A stretch of DNA of 64,000 bases. Origin: Arthonia radiata. Its lineage: Eukaryota; Ascomycota; Arthoniomycetes; Arthoniales; Arthoniaceae. The stretch is from assembly GCA_002989075.1 (NCBI GenBank), contig PSQN01000016.1, forward strand, positions 2,620,336-2,684,335, given 5' to 3'. Each line of letters opens with the position of its first letter. Within the stretch, counting starts at the first letter, position 1. The notes beneath the pieces are model-generated. The model searched no databases. It was not told the DNA's origin and saw only the letters and a program-made list of their open reading frames with translations. Shown here one piece after another: positions 53,581-64,000 of the stretch. The position numbers were made by a program, and so were the translations under genes.

Positions 53581-54815
53581 GCCAAGCAGTGCGTTGTCGA
53601 ATCGATGAGGGCACGCATACCAGAACAAATTCAATCTGCTGTCACCAACGATACTTGGCGGGAGGCTGGCCGCATCCTTGGGTTAGCCGTGCATCTCCGA
53701 CAAGCTGCAGGTGAAGATTGAAAGTCGTTTCTGTTTCTCATCAGCTTCTGATAATAGTCCGTGCTCAAAGGCTTGGCAACTTGATGCTCATCATTCGAGC
53801 GACCCCTCTCTCCCTTCTTCCTCGTTCATTCAAGGCTAGTGATGACAATTTTACACATCAAAGCTTGGGAGCCACGCCTTCTGCAGGAAGTCTTAGGCCT
53901 CTGGTTGTTTCCTTAAGGGCCGGCTCAGAACCGAGACTTTCGGCAATGACCCAGCTTGACAGAACAGAGATCTGAAGCCGTCACCTGCTACTGCTGGGGT
54001 GGACATCTGTGTCGGAGGCAGCGCGATAGTCAGCGCTTCGACTGGCATATTGCAGGAAATTCGCAAGGCCAGACCTCATTCTCTACCAGCATTGCGTTCA
54101 ACGCCTTACCAGCCAATGATTTGAAGGTGAGCCCTCTCAGTCCTTCGGCCACCATGCAACGGCAGACTTCAACACAAGGACGGCGTCAGACAGGCCACCC
54201 TGGGACAGTCATCCATGCCGCCGGATGCGTTTCAAGGGTCAAGATTACGTGCATCGGTCTCGCAACGTCTCGTGTGGGGCCGGCCGGGTCTGAGCAGGTC
54301 TCAAATCTCGTCCAGGTGTCCAAATGCTCTTGCCACACGGTCGCCTCACTCCGCTAACTCTTTACAGCAGCTGAAGTCACTGCGCACTTTCAATGCGAGC
54401 GTTGCCCTTGCGTGGCCCCCGCATCTGATCATATGTCCACCCATATCATCTCCTATCCACTGCTCGAAACACGGTATTGGTTGGGGCTGACGCTGCGCTC
54501 GGTCTCGTCGTGATGTTCCATCTAAGTGTGAAACGTCTGGTGACTTTTCTGACAAGCACACTATCACCATCACTTCGAACACATGTTGATATCGCCCCGA
54601 ACGACGCAACAGCCGTCCTATGATGAGGCAAAGTGCCAAAAGCCAAATTCGAGACAGCCGGCGCCTTCAACGTCCACAGCGGAGCCGCCGAAGAAGCACA
54701 CGCAAGGTTGTCATTGCGAACAGAAGAGAGCTAATCTGAGGACCTTGCTGCTGTTGCGTCGTTCGGAGCGCCATCGACACTACCATGTACCAGCCAGAAC
54801 TACTCAGCCGTATCC
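53581..54815. other. Gene-poor stretch
   Basis: 1.2 kb between the Tcd start and the end of the secreted lysozyme-like gene. Only short frames without domains. It includes the Tcd promoter. An intron-rich gene cannot be excluded. Confidence 0.35.
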
Positions 54816-55660
54816 TCAGGTATCGAAACCTATACCACAAAGTTCACCCTGCAAGATTGTGCTGCCAATCAAATAACTGGCTATCTTGTTCACGTAGTTC
54901 CTACTCCCGGGACCGGCCTGCGTTAGATCGTCCGCCTGTGGGATGGACCCTGTGTTGTACGCTCTCGCGGTGTTTGCATAGCTGGTGCTCTGGTCCTTAG
55001 CGCCTGTGAACTGTTTCTGAAGATTGGCCCAGTCTCCCTGATCGTTGACGCCGCCAACGATCCCAGCCTGGAGCATTGTGTCGATATTCTTACAAGGGTG
55101 CGCGGTGCAGGTGACTGCACTGTAAAATGCGTCTGACGTTCCTTTGTCCTGCATGAGGCCGCAGGATTTCGGCGAATCATTGGTGTTGCAGGGAACGGTA
55201 GCTTTGCCTACAGATTCGACGGCAACGACAGCGTAAATGAACGCCCTGAAAGACTGTTAGCTTTGACGAAGCCAAGCGAAGCGGCTTTCAACTAACGCAT
55301 TGATTCCCGACTGTGCGGCGTATTTGTCTATGCTGGTCTTCATGGTCTGAGCCTCGTCGTCTGTGGTGCTCCCCTTTCCGGTGTCTGTCTTCCATATCGG
55401 CTTCCAGGTATTGAACATCTCATCCGGCGACTTCCATTTGTTCATTGGAGGGAAGTCAGTAGGCTTGGTCACGCATGTGGATGACGAGGCGGCGGTCGAT
55501 TGCGTGGCGCCAGCAGATTGGGGAAGAGCGAACGTGCTCCGAAACAGAGTGACAGATGTGAAAAGCAACAGGGGGAAGGTGAATAGCTTTTGCTGTGAGT
55601 CTAGGTAAGCATTCCTGCGATATTGCCGGAGTACACACTACTCACAGTTGAAACTGTCAT
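54816..55660 (-). pseudogene. Secreted lysozyme/lytic-transglycosylase-like gene with apparent frameshift
   Basis: Exons 55660-55646, 55592-55297 and 55246-54816. The N-terminus is a signal peptide (QKLFTFPLLLFTSVTLF..ALP). The body resembles the fungal SLT/goose-lysozyme-like fold: SGINA joined to AFIYAVVAVES with the presumed catalytic Glu, then SCGLMQDKG, HPCKNIDTMLQAGIVGG, ARAYNTGSIP and NKIASYLIG. The three exons total 742 nt, one more than a multiple of three. The frame changes near 55200 (in AAAGCTTACCG), between the catalytic Glu and GLMQ. Reading straight on gives a stop within about 10 codons. This may be a true inactivating indel, an assembly error or an unusual splice. The family assignment is by motif only. 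Confidence 0.6.
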
Positions 55661-57780
55661 CTTGTTTGACGTTGCGATAAGCGACAGACTAAAGGAAGGA
55701 AGCTGGTCGAAGGAGTGACTATTGGAAGGATGCAATGAGTGAAGCAGACCAGCTGCTGGGAAAAGAATGAATGAATGAATGAATGAATGAATCTTGTAAG
55801 AGCAGACCTCAAATGAACCGCCAATTCGCAGCAGGTAGGGATGCTGATCTACTTATCCAGCGCGTCTTACCTGTCCCCCACCGAGGCCATGACGCCGAGC
55901 ATCTTTCTGACATCTTGGCTGTCGTAAGTCCATGTCTTTCCGCCGCAACCGGTTAAAGCTGTCGTGCACGGAGTCTGTTTCATCTTCGCCCCATTGAACA
56001 GTTTCAATGGACAACTTCCACGTGGCTTCCAGATCGCTGCTAATCGCAGATCTTCGCGCTCCTGTCCCGCTCTCGCTTTCTCAGCGAGCGCTCTGAAACT
56101 CTGCTTGTGGGTCTATACGGCCCTAGGACCGCTTTCTGTTCCTTATGACGGCGCATCCGTTCGCGCTGCTAGCATGCGACCTGTTTCCTCTGGCTGGGCG
56201 ATGTCCTAATGTATAAAGCCTCGCATCGGAAAGCGGCGACCGGGTCGCTTGACCCTGGTGCCGTCCCGCTGTCCAGGACACCTATACACAGAGTCGCCAA
56301 AAGCTTTAGTCGACTTCACACATCGGTCAACTGCTGTGGTCGCTCGCGGCCTCGCAAGGTCCGGTCCCGTCGCTAACCAATACACTGGTCTCATCGTATG
56401 AGTGTCGCGACCTATCATGGTAACATTTGGAAGTCGCAATAATGCAACATGTGAGACGTTGACAGCGCTGTACCATTATGGCAACAGGGAGTCTTTTGTT
56501 GGGCTTCGCTTATTCGCACTCGCAAGCTAAGGGTATCGTCATCATTCCTCACGCCCACCGTCCACAGTGCGCACCTTTATCTGCGCTCACATATACATTC
56601 AAGATAACCCGAACGCTATGGCCATACCTCAGCAACCATCAACCATCGTTGCCCCGTAGCGCACGCACTCGCTTCACTACATGCTGTCACGGCTCACGAC
56701 GTACGGTCCCAGCCCACGCAATATATCTTCATCAAACCTTTCTCACAGTTTGCCTGGCGAGCAAACCAACCCCGTCCCATCAGGAGCGACTTCTGCCTTG
56801 CCTCGACCAAAGCTTGAACAGCTCCGCTTGGCCCCCCGCCCCCTAATGCAACACGTATGTACCCCATGAGTGGACCGAGCCCTGACCATGCTCGCCGCGG
56901 AGTCGCCCTCTCCGACGACCGCGCTCGCATTGCTCATGCTCAAATGAACTGCACCACGTCCTCGAATCCCTGCGACCGACCCTCTGCTCATAACGACGAA
57001 GAGCAGGCGTACCTACAAACACATGCATATTATCTGAACTTTCTCGACCTCCTCGTTGTTCTGACATCTGAACCTAGGATAGAGATGCCATATCATCGTT
57101 CAGCACCAAGGCCATCACGTATCGTCGTCTCCGCTGCTTTGCAGTCATCTTGCTGTGGTGTAGGCCAAATTATGCTGCACAGTCAGTCAAGCTGCACACA
57201 AATTACCTGTCAGTCCAAGAGATACTTGCACATCACACCTTACCGCTGCACCAGCGCAAAGTCAAACATTGCCGCCTACACCACACAGCATGATCCTATC
57301 TCCGTCTGAAGTCAAATTGTGCCTATCTGTGAAAACTCGACGACAGACGGGCATAGCAATACACCGCACACCATCACCATGACGCACGAAGTCTCACATA
57401 TATCCCGCACATCCTTCCCATCAATCACGATAGTCTCACGCAGGTCACACCATCAGCTCCAGCACTTGGCGACTGAAACTCAACCATGGGCTTGGAGCCA
57501 GATGTATATTATTACCACCCGAGTGAATAATTTCAAAGACCTGAACGATGCTCACGCCCTTTTCCGTCCCACGCATGCTTTTTTCCATGCCCTCGTGCGT
57601 CGTATTTCATGATTCGTTATCTATATAATTCTTCGTGCTCTTCATGTCTGAACGCTTGTCATGCTTGTTCACCCCCCGAACTCTTCTCGTCTCCATCACT
57701 GCCTTTTCTATACCATTCCGCTGTCTTCACGCCCGCAGTGTCATCCACAGTCCGCGCGACCTTTATCACAGCTCCCACAC
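55661..57780. other. Gene-poor stretch
   Basis: 2.1 kb upstream of the secreted gene. It begins with a short AATG microsatellite. Only small unrecognised frames follow on both strands. No tRNA or transposon was seen. Confidence 0.35.
55766..55794. repeat. (AATG)n microsatellite
   Basis: About seven tandem copies of GAATGAATGAAT, about 105 bp upstream of the secreted gene's ATG. Confidence 0.85.
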
Positions 57781-57789
57781 AGGTTAACA

Positions 57790-58130
57790 CAACGCTTGAA
57801 TGGGTTTTTATTCTTCCATCGCTATAAGGCGTCGTTGATTTTCCCGTCGCCAGACTACGATGTGATTTTTCCGTCGCTTGAACGGCCGTTTCTATTGATT
57901 GTCATCGCAAGAACGCTTATGTATTCGTTGTTCCACAGCGCTTGAACGCTTCTTCGTTGCCTATATTTCCCCGTCGGTAAAGCGCTTATACATCTGTCGC
58001 TTCACGTCGCCTGAACGCTTGACCATGGCGTGCCTTTTCAGTGCGGCAAACGGCTTTGCTGATTCTTGCACACGGTGGTTGAACGCTCTTTGTTGATTTC
58101 GGACCCTTTTCGTCGGCTGAGCGGTCTCTG
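57790..58130. repeat. Degenerate minisatellite, unit about 64-69 nt
   Basis: TGAACG words start at 57879, 57943, 58012 and 58080 (spacing 64, 69 and 68), with a variant (TGAATG) at 57797. Each is set in CGCTTGAACGCTT or a close variant. A second element, TTTTCCGTCG or variant, recurs at about 57841, 57868, 57966 and 58106. The units are strongly diverged. Confidence 0.55.
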
Positions 58131-58470
58131 CTGTGCTGTGTTGGTGCTTGGACGCCTGCGTGGCCTGTTCGTCCTGTAGTGCGCCTGGAGAAGGCGCAGG
58201 ACCGTATCACGGGCCTTTGCCGTGGTGGAAGTCGGGAGTAAACACAAGGTCGATAAGTGTACTGTCACGGCAAGCTTGACTTGCTTGACGCTGCGGGGGC
58301 GCTGCTATGCGTTCCCGCTCCTGCTGGTCTCACCGTGGTGCGCCCGCCCGTGATACAACACCTGTGCCACCGAGGAGCCTAGTACTGCGCTCCTCGAGTT
58401 AGCGCTAGCTCGTCGCGGCCCCACCGGTGGCCCTATAAACCACAATCCGACCTTCGATGCTCCCAAATAC
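58131..58470. other. Intergenic, 3' of zinc-finger gene
   Basis: 340 bp following the repeat array; presumed 3' UTR of the C2H2 gene. Nothing else was seen. Confidence 0.4.
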
Positions 58471-60462
58471 TTAGCCTGCGCCGTTCTTCCTCTTCTCTTT
58501 CGCCCCAGCGCTGTCCTCGCCCTTCGCTCGCACGTCCGCACCCGTCTCCCTCACATTTCTCACAACAGCCACAGTCGCAGCAACATCTCCCTCATCACCG
58601 CTCCCACTCCCACTTCGCTCCCCTCTCCCCTCAGTAATCATCGCCACACCACCCTTCCCACCCCCAATACTCCCCACAACAGGCCCATGCACACCCACCA
58701 TGCGCCTCTGCCCCAACACCTCCCGTAAACGCCCATCCTCCATATCCACACCCTCATGATGCATCTTCACATGCCTCTGCAAATTATCCGGGCGCGGATA
58801 CCGATGCTCCTTCTCCGGCCCACAAAACGGACAGACATACCCCGGCGAGTCATGCACCAGACCATGCCGCAGCATCTCGTTCTTGCGCTTGAAGCCCTTG
58901 CCCGGCTGTGAGCGCGGACAGTCTCTGCGGGGACAGAAGTAAGGGCGGTCGGAGGAGTGGACATTGCGGTGGGAGTTGAGGAGGTAGGGCGTCTGAAAGG
59001 GCTGGGCGCGGCATCCGGGGAAGGTGCATTTGTAGAGGGGGCTTGTTGGGGTGCCGACGAGGGAGGCGCCGGGGATAGAGGGGGCGGTGATGGGGATGGT
59101 GGTGATGCGCGTGTGGGCGGTGCGTTCGGGGGAGGGGAGGGAGAGGGTGGAGCTGCGGTCGGAGGGTGTGGGGGCGTCGTTGAGGGAGCTGGGGGTGGCG
59201 TCGGCGGTGCTGGTGCTTGTGATGCTGTGGGTGTATCCGGATGACATTGAGGAGGTCGTGGCCATGGCGAAGTTGGCGGGGTTAGTGGAGGCATGGCGGA
59301 TGGTGGGGGGAATTGGGAGAGGGAGAGGCGTCGGATCGGTGGCGATGCGACCGAGGGGCGTGAGCGAGGGTAGCTGCTGCTGAGGTGGTAAAGGTGGCTG
59401 TGAGGTTTTCGGCCCGAAGAAATGGCTTGAAGTCGCTGAGGTAGGCGTTGCAGACGTGTACGCTGAGGCGGCCGGGGTGAACGCGCTATTGACCGAGGAG
59501 AGAGAGGCGGTTCGTGGGCGGCGCTGGAGAAGTGCCTCGTCTTGGGTTTCCGCGACGCGGACGAGATGCTGCACAGATGGCAAGCTTTGTTCTTGAGGTG
59601 CCGGCGACGTTATTGGTGCATGTGAAGAATACTGCGATTCCTGCGGAGAACGTTGAGGTGCGGACATGATATGAGGGGCGAGTTTTGGGGAAGCTGTGAT
59701 GGACTCGGAGACATGTGGCAAATTGATTTGTGATTTGTTCTGTAGAGTTGCCAGGACTTTAGGATGACTGCTTCCATCTCGATCATACGAAACATTGCAT
59801 CTAATTTGATGCTTGGTGGTAGCCTGGTGGTCCAAATTTCGTTCAAGGCTAAGGGTGTTCTGTTCGTAATGAATGAGGTTGCACTGTGGACCTGGAATTT
59901 CATTATCATTCTGTTCGCCGACGATGACACTGGAAGGAGCATCTGGCATTTCGGCGTCCGCTCCGAAGCTGGGGCTTGGACTACCTGCATTCGGTTCTTC
60001 TGCATTGGGCGGATCCCGCACCCTTTCGTGGGCTTCTGGAAGCGATTGAAATTGCTGCGTGTCTTTAGCGTCTTCGCCTCTGTTATTTTCATCTTCGTCG
60101 ATCCTACTTTCCTCTTCCTCATCATCATCGTCTTCGTCCTCGTCGTTGGTGTACGTCTTTTCTGAGGCAGAGTCTGATTGGAATAAAGTTCGTTTGCCAC
60201 TGTGCACAGCAATGTCTGGTCGGTTAGGGTCAAGATGTCCGAGTAATACGACATCGCCCTGACTAGGCCTGACTCTATCCCCGCTGGGACCACGAGCTCG
60301 TTTACGACTACTTTGCTGACCCCCCGATCCCCACTCTGGCATCTGTCTTCGCCGCGGAACGAAGGAAATTGGGGAAGGGGGCGGCGTGTACTTGACAACA
60401 ACGGCCTGGAGTCCGGGCGAGCGGGGTCTTTCGTCGTCAGATATGTATCCGAGCATGGACAA
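58471..60462 (-). CDS. C2H2 zinc-finger transcription factor
   Basis: A single exon of 663 residues. The N-terminus (MSMLGYISDDERPRSP) is followed by a basic cluster (SSRKRARG, possible nuclear signal). An acidic run (DEDEDDDDEEEESRIDEDE) and long Ser/Thr/Pro-rich regions follow, typical of activation or linker regions. Three zinc fingers lie near residues 480-575: YKCTFPGCRAQPFQTPYLLN with HRNVH, YFCPRRDCPRSQPGKGFKRK with H...H in EMLRHGLVH, and YVCPFCGPEKEHRYPRPDN with LQRHVKMHH. The arrangement suits a fungal DNA-binding regulator. The target genes are unknown. The tail ends in Gly/Lys-rich sequence. Confidence 0.85.
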   Translation of the reverse strand: MSMLGYISDDERPRSPGLQAVVVKYTPPPSPISFVPRRRQMPEWGSGGQQSSRKRARGPSGDRVRPSQGDVVLLGHLDPNRPDIAVHSGKRTLFQSDSASEKTYTNDEDEDDDDEEEESRIDEDENNRGEDAKDTQQFQSLPEAHERVRDPPNAEEPNAGSPSPSFGADAEMPDAPSSVIVGEQNDNEIPGPQCNLIHYEQNTLSLERNLDHQATTKHQIRCNVSYDRDGSSHPKVLATLQNKSQINLPHVSESITASPKLAPHIMSAPQRSPQESQYSSHAPITSPAPQEQSLPSVQHLVRVAETQDEALLQRRPRTASLSSVNSAFTPAASAYTSATPTSATSSHFFGPKTSQPPLPPQQQLPSLTPLGRIATDPTPLPLPIPPTIRHASTNPANFAMATTSSMSSGYTHSITSTSTADATPSSLNDAPTPSDRSSTLSLPSPERTAHTRITTIPITAPSIPGASLVGTPTSPLYKCTFPGCRAQPFQTPYLLNSHRNVHSSDRPYFCPRRDCPRSQPGKGFKRKNEMLRHGLVHDSPGYVCPFCGPEKEHRYPRPDNLQRHVKMHHEGVDMEDGRLREVLGQRRMVGVHGPVVGSIGGGKGGVAMITEGRGERSGSGSGDEGDVAATVAVVRNVRETGADVRAKGEDSAGAKEKRKNGAG

Positions 60463-61261
60463 TGCAGCTTTCTCAGCCGCATTGAAGGATTTCCCAACTG
60501 TATACCTAAAGATTGGCCTTGGCGACCGCGCCTTAGCCTGTAGCGTTGGTGTGACGGCCGCTATGGCAATAGCAAGGCGGTTAAGCTGGCTAATTTCATT
60601 TTGGCGCGAACCTGTGAAGGACCTCGATGTCAGATCTGATGTTCGATCTCAATAGACTCGCTAGTTCGCTGCACTTACGATTGGAGCCTTGATTCTGTTT
60701 TTAATAGTCGTAAAGTTGGTGCCCAATCCTGACAGCGTTGAATATGCTGTGTCGCTGATGTCTGCGATCAGCAGCAATTGTGTCAAAATCGCTGAATCAG
60801 ATGCTTCGGATCTACAGAAGCAAGCTTCCGTCAGCTAAATTGTGCGAGTCAAGTTAGGACATTCAACGGCCTGTCCCACCGCCAGAGGCCCAGATTGAAG
60901 GTCGTCGAATCACAGACAATGGGCTCGAAGTATATTAGACAAGGCTAGGTGACATGTGATGCTTTATGCAGGGTGGTTTCAAAAGTGGACATATTGCGTC
61001 GAACTATATCTTTTGATTCGTTTGATTGCCCAGGGCAGGCCTCCGGCAAGCAGCATGAGACGCAAAATGGTTCACTGCAGCACCCTAGTGGGGCGAACTG
61101 GCGCTATCCAAGTTGACAAGCTCGACCAAGTCGAACCACGGTCCAGACTTGCCAGGGTTGTGCATACAGATGGGGTAATTCATGTTCCAACAAGATGAGC
61201 AGAGATTGGCAGAACTCACAGGATTACCCGAGGATGATCACGACTCTGATGCCAAGGACCG
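60463..61261. other. Intergenic, upstream of zinc-finger gene
   Basis: 800 bp including the C2H2 gene promoter. No gene was recognised. Confidence 0.4.
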
Positions 61262-61774
61262 TCAAAGCTGGTTCGAGAGCAGAGAAATCGAACCAGAGAC
61301 TCTGCTGTCGATTTCTCTAAAACCCAGGCTGATGGCAAGTATCTGTAACAAATCGCTCACGCGTGTGGGCAAGGGTAGTGTAGATGGAAGGGAAGTGGAG
61401 CCTCGATGAGCTAGTGTCAGGCCTTGGGATGACAGGTCAGCGTTAGCCTCTGGGTCGAGATGTTGCCTGGTCGAGGGAGACGGAACGTTTTCGGTAGAAG
61501 GTGTTAGCTCGTGGGTGGAGTCATAGCTGACCGAATCTACCGACACGTGCGCGGCATTGAGATGAGGCTCAAGTATTATAACGACAAGCGAGAAAGGCGG
61601 CATCAGTTCCAATGGAAATTGGGGAATCTGGGGTGTGGCCTGGACATGGCTATGTGGATCGCCAATATGAGCGGCGGATCCAGAGCGAGATGGTCCGGCA
61701 ATGCGGTTGCTGAAAGTGCACGGGATTGGGTGTATGACGACAGAGGGTATATCAACAGGGGGCGGTCTATACAA
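61262..61774 (-). other. Possible hypothetical ORF
   Basis: An open frame of 170 codons with a Pro/Ser-rich composition (DPHSHVQATPQIPQF-like) and no domain. A plus-strand frame (61182-61409) overlaps part of it. Two overlapping inverted repeats lie at its C-terminal end. It could be a lineage-specific gene; support is weak. Confidence 0.25.
61268..61318. other. Two overlapping, mutually exclusive inverted repeats
   Basis: CTGGTTCGA (61268-61276) pairs with TCGAACCAG (61288-61296). AGAGAAATCGA (61281-61291) pairs with TCGATTTCTCT (61308-61318). The arms overlap at 61288-61291, so a transcript could form either hairpin but not both. Confidence 0.8.
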
Positions 61775-63039
61775 GGCTTGCTGGATACTCCGTAGCGCGG
61801 TATCTTTGATGAAGAGATACCTGTTTTGAGGGTGGAAAGAAGGTGCGGTGGCGGTAGCAGAGACGAGAGAGCCGGTCTAGGCCACAGCTCAGCCTCGTCT
61901 GTTGTCTCTGGCGATTACTCGCTAAGGCATCGTCGGCTTCACGTTTGCAGCAAGATCCGCGATGCGCAGGCGCGGGACATGCATTGAAGTCGGCGTGATT
62001 GGCGAGAGCTGCAGAGCCGCATCTGTATTGCATGCAGGTGAGAGAATTGGCGACGTGGGTTTGGCCCTGCAAGAGCGCGCCCTTAGTGTCGCCGCCTTCT
62101 CCTTTTCGTCCGCTCCCTTGCGCCAATGCCCGGGGCTCTAGCCCGACCACTGCACATTCTTCGATCCGCGCCCCAGAACGCCGGTTTCTGACCTACACTG
62201 GGAGTAGATTCATTCTGAACATACCCCACAGTGGAAAGTGGCGAATCGAGCTGTCTGCGCACGTCCCGTATCAGATAGTCCCACCGGATCTTTCCTCTCG
62301 ACCCTCTTGGCAAGCTCCCGATGCGGCTAGCTTGCTGGGGCCACGTACCAAAACAGTGAAATCCTCAAGTACATGACACAGAGCTCTCGTCTCCTTCATC
62401 AGCGTCATCTCTCCGTTCTGTGTGCGAGTGAAGTCTCCAGTCAAGTGAAGACGCAGATCCATCACGCCTTCACCGTGCACATCGTAGAGGAGCTTCGCCG
62501 CTCTGTCAAACCTCGGACGCACCCTCGTCCCTTACCCAACCCCGCTCATCAACGTTCTCAGTACTTACCTCTTGGAAGGGTCTCAGCTTTCTTCATTCAG
62601 CCTCATGATTGTTGCATGCTGACTCGTCCCATCAAGCGCACAGCATTTGCTTGCGGGCTGTGTCAAGCATATCTACTGTTTCATTTGGCAACTGAGTAGC
62701 ACTCCGCACATGGCAACATCACACATGTCACAATTGCCACCGATGAAGTGAGGGGTTTGACGATTCAAACCGACTCTGATCCCCAGGTCCATACCTTCAC
62801 CGCGCTGTGAGTCGCTCGCTTGCTGTACATGCCTTCCATCAACAATATGCCACCTCCCGCCTTCCAACGCCAGGCCAATGCTTCAGGATCTGCACAAGAC
62901 ATGTATACCATGTGATTGCCATGGTACAACTCAATCACACTTCAACGCTCTCGCTGATCCTGAGGGTTCAAGCCCAGTCCCTCGCCGCACGAGGCTTCCA
63001 CTGAGGAACAGCTTCTTTCCGGCATTTGGCAGTAGGCTA
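61775..63039. other. Gene-poor stretch
   Basis: 1.3 kb left of the carrier gene's stop codon. Frames of 64-127 codons overlap on both strands, none with recognisable features. Confidence 0.35.
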
Positions 63040-64000
63040 TCACGCGGGCGTGATTCGGCTGCCCAAACCTGGAATGCTCCAGCCCTTTCCTTCTCCGGTC
63101 GGCATCCGCGGCTTTCCGAAGTGCTGATCCAGGTCAAGTATAATCTTGAGCGCGTTGCGCGAGCGCAGGTACGGCAACGGCGCTTGAGCTTCATGGAGAC
63201 CGACAGCTGGTTCTGCATGACCGCGCAGCTCCTCTTCACTCGTACCTGGCATAGGCAGCAGCTTCTGTAGAACCTCATAGCCCGCCAGTGTGAACCCGAA
63301 CTGCGGCGACGATCGCAGCACTCGCGCGGGGCCGCCTTTGAAGAAGGCGCGAAAGCCTTCTTGCTTGAACACGGTCTTGGCGCAATGCCGAAGGCCGTTG
63401 TAGGTGTCCTCACCTTTCCGCGCCTCAACCTGTAACCGCGTCTTGATGACATCACACGGCGTTGTAAGGTATGCGGCTGGCATGCCAGCAATAGCGCCAG
63501 CTGTCAGGAGTTGCACAATGCCCAATTTCTTGTTGGGACTCTCCCCGAAGAAGTCACGCTTCAAGTGGTTGTAGCTTGGGAAGTAGATGGCGGAGAACGG
63601 GACTAAGAATCTGTCAGCTTACGCGCATCCCCACATGAGCTCGTTGCACCAAATGGAAACCTACCATCTCGTAGCAAACAGGCACCGGCGCCTTTGTACA
63701 AGCCGACGATGCCCAAGTTCCGCACAATCCACATTGCCGAGCGACGCGGTGTGCCACTGCTTTTCGCCATCTCACCTTGCACCTGTAATCGAATCTTCAC
63801 GATCTCCAGGGGGTTCGTGAAGACCACCTGACAACCACCTGCAGAGCCACCTGCCAGGAGCTCGTGGCCCAACCAGATGTCTCTGGTTTTCTTGTCACTG
63901 AAATGGCCTCGCACCAGATCGTTGACCGTCAACTTGATGGCCTTTTCCGGCGCCACACCAACAAGCTGAGGTAGCACTCCCGAGTACAGCCCCTTGAGGC
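63040..64000 (-). CDS. Mitochondrial aspartate/glutamate carrier (Agc1/citrin-like), C-terminal part
   Basis: The gene runs off the right edge of the window; the 5' part is missing. Two exons are visible: 63665 to beyond 64000, and 63602-63040, joined across a 62-nt intron. The carrier moves aspartate and glutamate across the inner mitochondrial membrane as part of the malate-aspartate shuttle. Two solute-carrier signatures are seen: [12 protein letters not shown] and [12 protein letters not shown]. Family-specific words are [49 protein letters not shown] and [23 protein letters not shown]. The calcium-binding EF-hand half, if present, lies outside. The tail ends in a Gly/Pro-rich stretch. 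Confidence 0.93.

Overview
The window is nuclear DNA of a filamentous ascomycete, most likely a Dothideomycete. Protein-coding genes carry short introns (about 49-72 nt) with GTAAGT/GTATGT-type donors and CTRAC/CTGAY branch points. The gene content is typically fungal: velvet regulator, Ecm14, Zrt3-type ZIP, GT34 mannosyltransferase, Nog1, Smc1. No rRNA, tRNA, CRISPR array or intact transposon was recognised. Splice sites were placed by eye and checked for frame, so most multi-exon models close to whole codons; exceptions are stated.

Layout. 0.2-3.3 kb: RING-like, RS-rich protein (+). 3.7-5.9 kb: 11-exon epoxide hydrolase (-). 7.6-8.9 kb: velvet-domain regulator (+). 9.5-11.7 kb: CTP synthase (+). 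11.7-14.9 kb: long gene-poor stretch with one possible small membrane protein. 14.9-17.1 kb: Gac1/Pig1-type phosphatase-1 glycogen-targeting subunit (-). 19.1-24.0 kb: family X DNA polymerase (-), acyl-CoA-binding protein (+), tyrosyl-DNA phosphodiesterase 1 (-). 24.5-27.1 kb: CCR4-NOT subunit Not2 (+) with a 714-nt intron. 27.4-29.5 kb: ribosome-assembly GTPase Nog1 (-). 30.6-32.5 kb: disordered protein with three PAM2-like motifs and an RGG tail (+). 33.0-36.9 kb: cohesin subunit Smc1 (+). 37.0-39.4 kb: two lineage-specific proteins (-). 39.9-41.5 kb: Ecm14-like pseudo-carboxypeptidase (-). 42.0-45.9 kb: Zrt3-like zinc transporter and GT34 glycosyltransferase (+). 46.0-47.2 kb: twinfilin (-). 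47.8-50.6 kb: accessory segment with two related unknown genes, each next to a short coiled-coil ORF. 51.2-53.6 kb: isochorismatase-family hydrolase (+) convergent with tRNA t6A dehydratase Tcd (-). 54.8-55.7 kb: secreted lysozyme/transglycosylase-like gene with an apparent frameshift (-). 55.7-58.4 kb: gene-poor DNA with a degenerate 64-69-nt repeat array. 58.5-60.5 kb: C2H2 zinc-finger protein (-). 63.0 kb to the edge: aspartate/glutamate mitochondrial carrier, 5' end outside the window (-).

Most of the window is housekeeping: RNA metabolism (Not2, PAM2/RGG protein, RING/RS protein, Tcd), DNA-end repair and chromosomes (Pol X, Tdp1, Smc1), ribosome assembly (Nog1) and nucleotide metabolism (CTP synthase). 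I found no biosynthetic cluster and no obvious multi-gene defence-like system. The best candidates for something undescribed are the triple PAM2/RGG protein, the ORF-bearing repeat intron of NOT2, and the apparently duplicated two-gene module at 47.8-50.6 kb.
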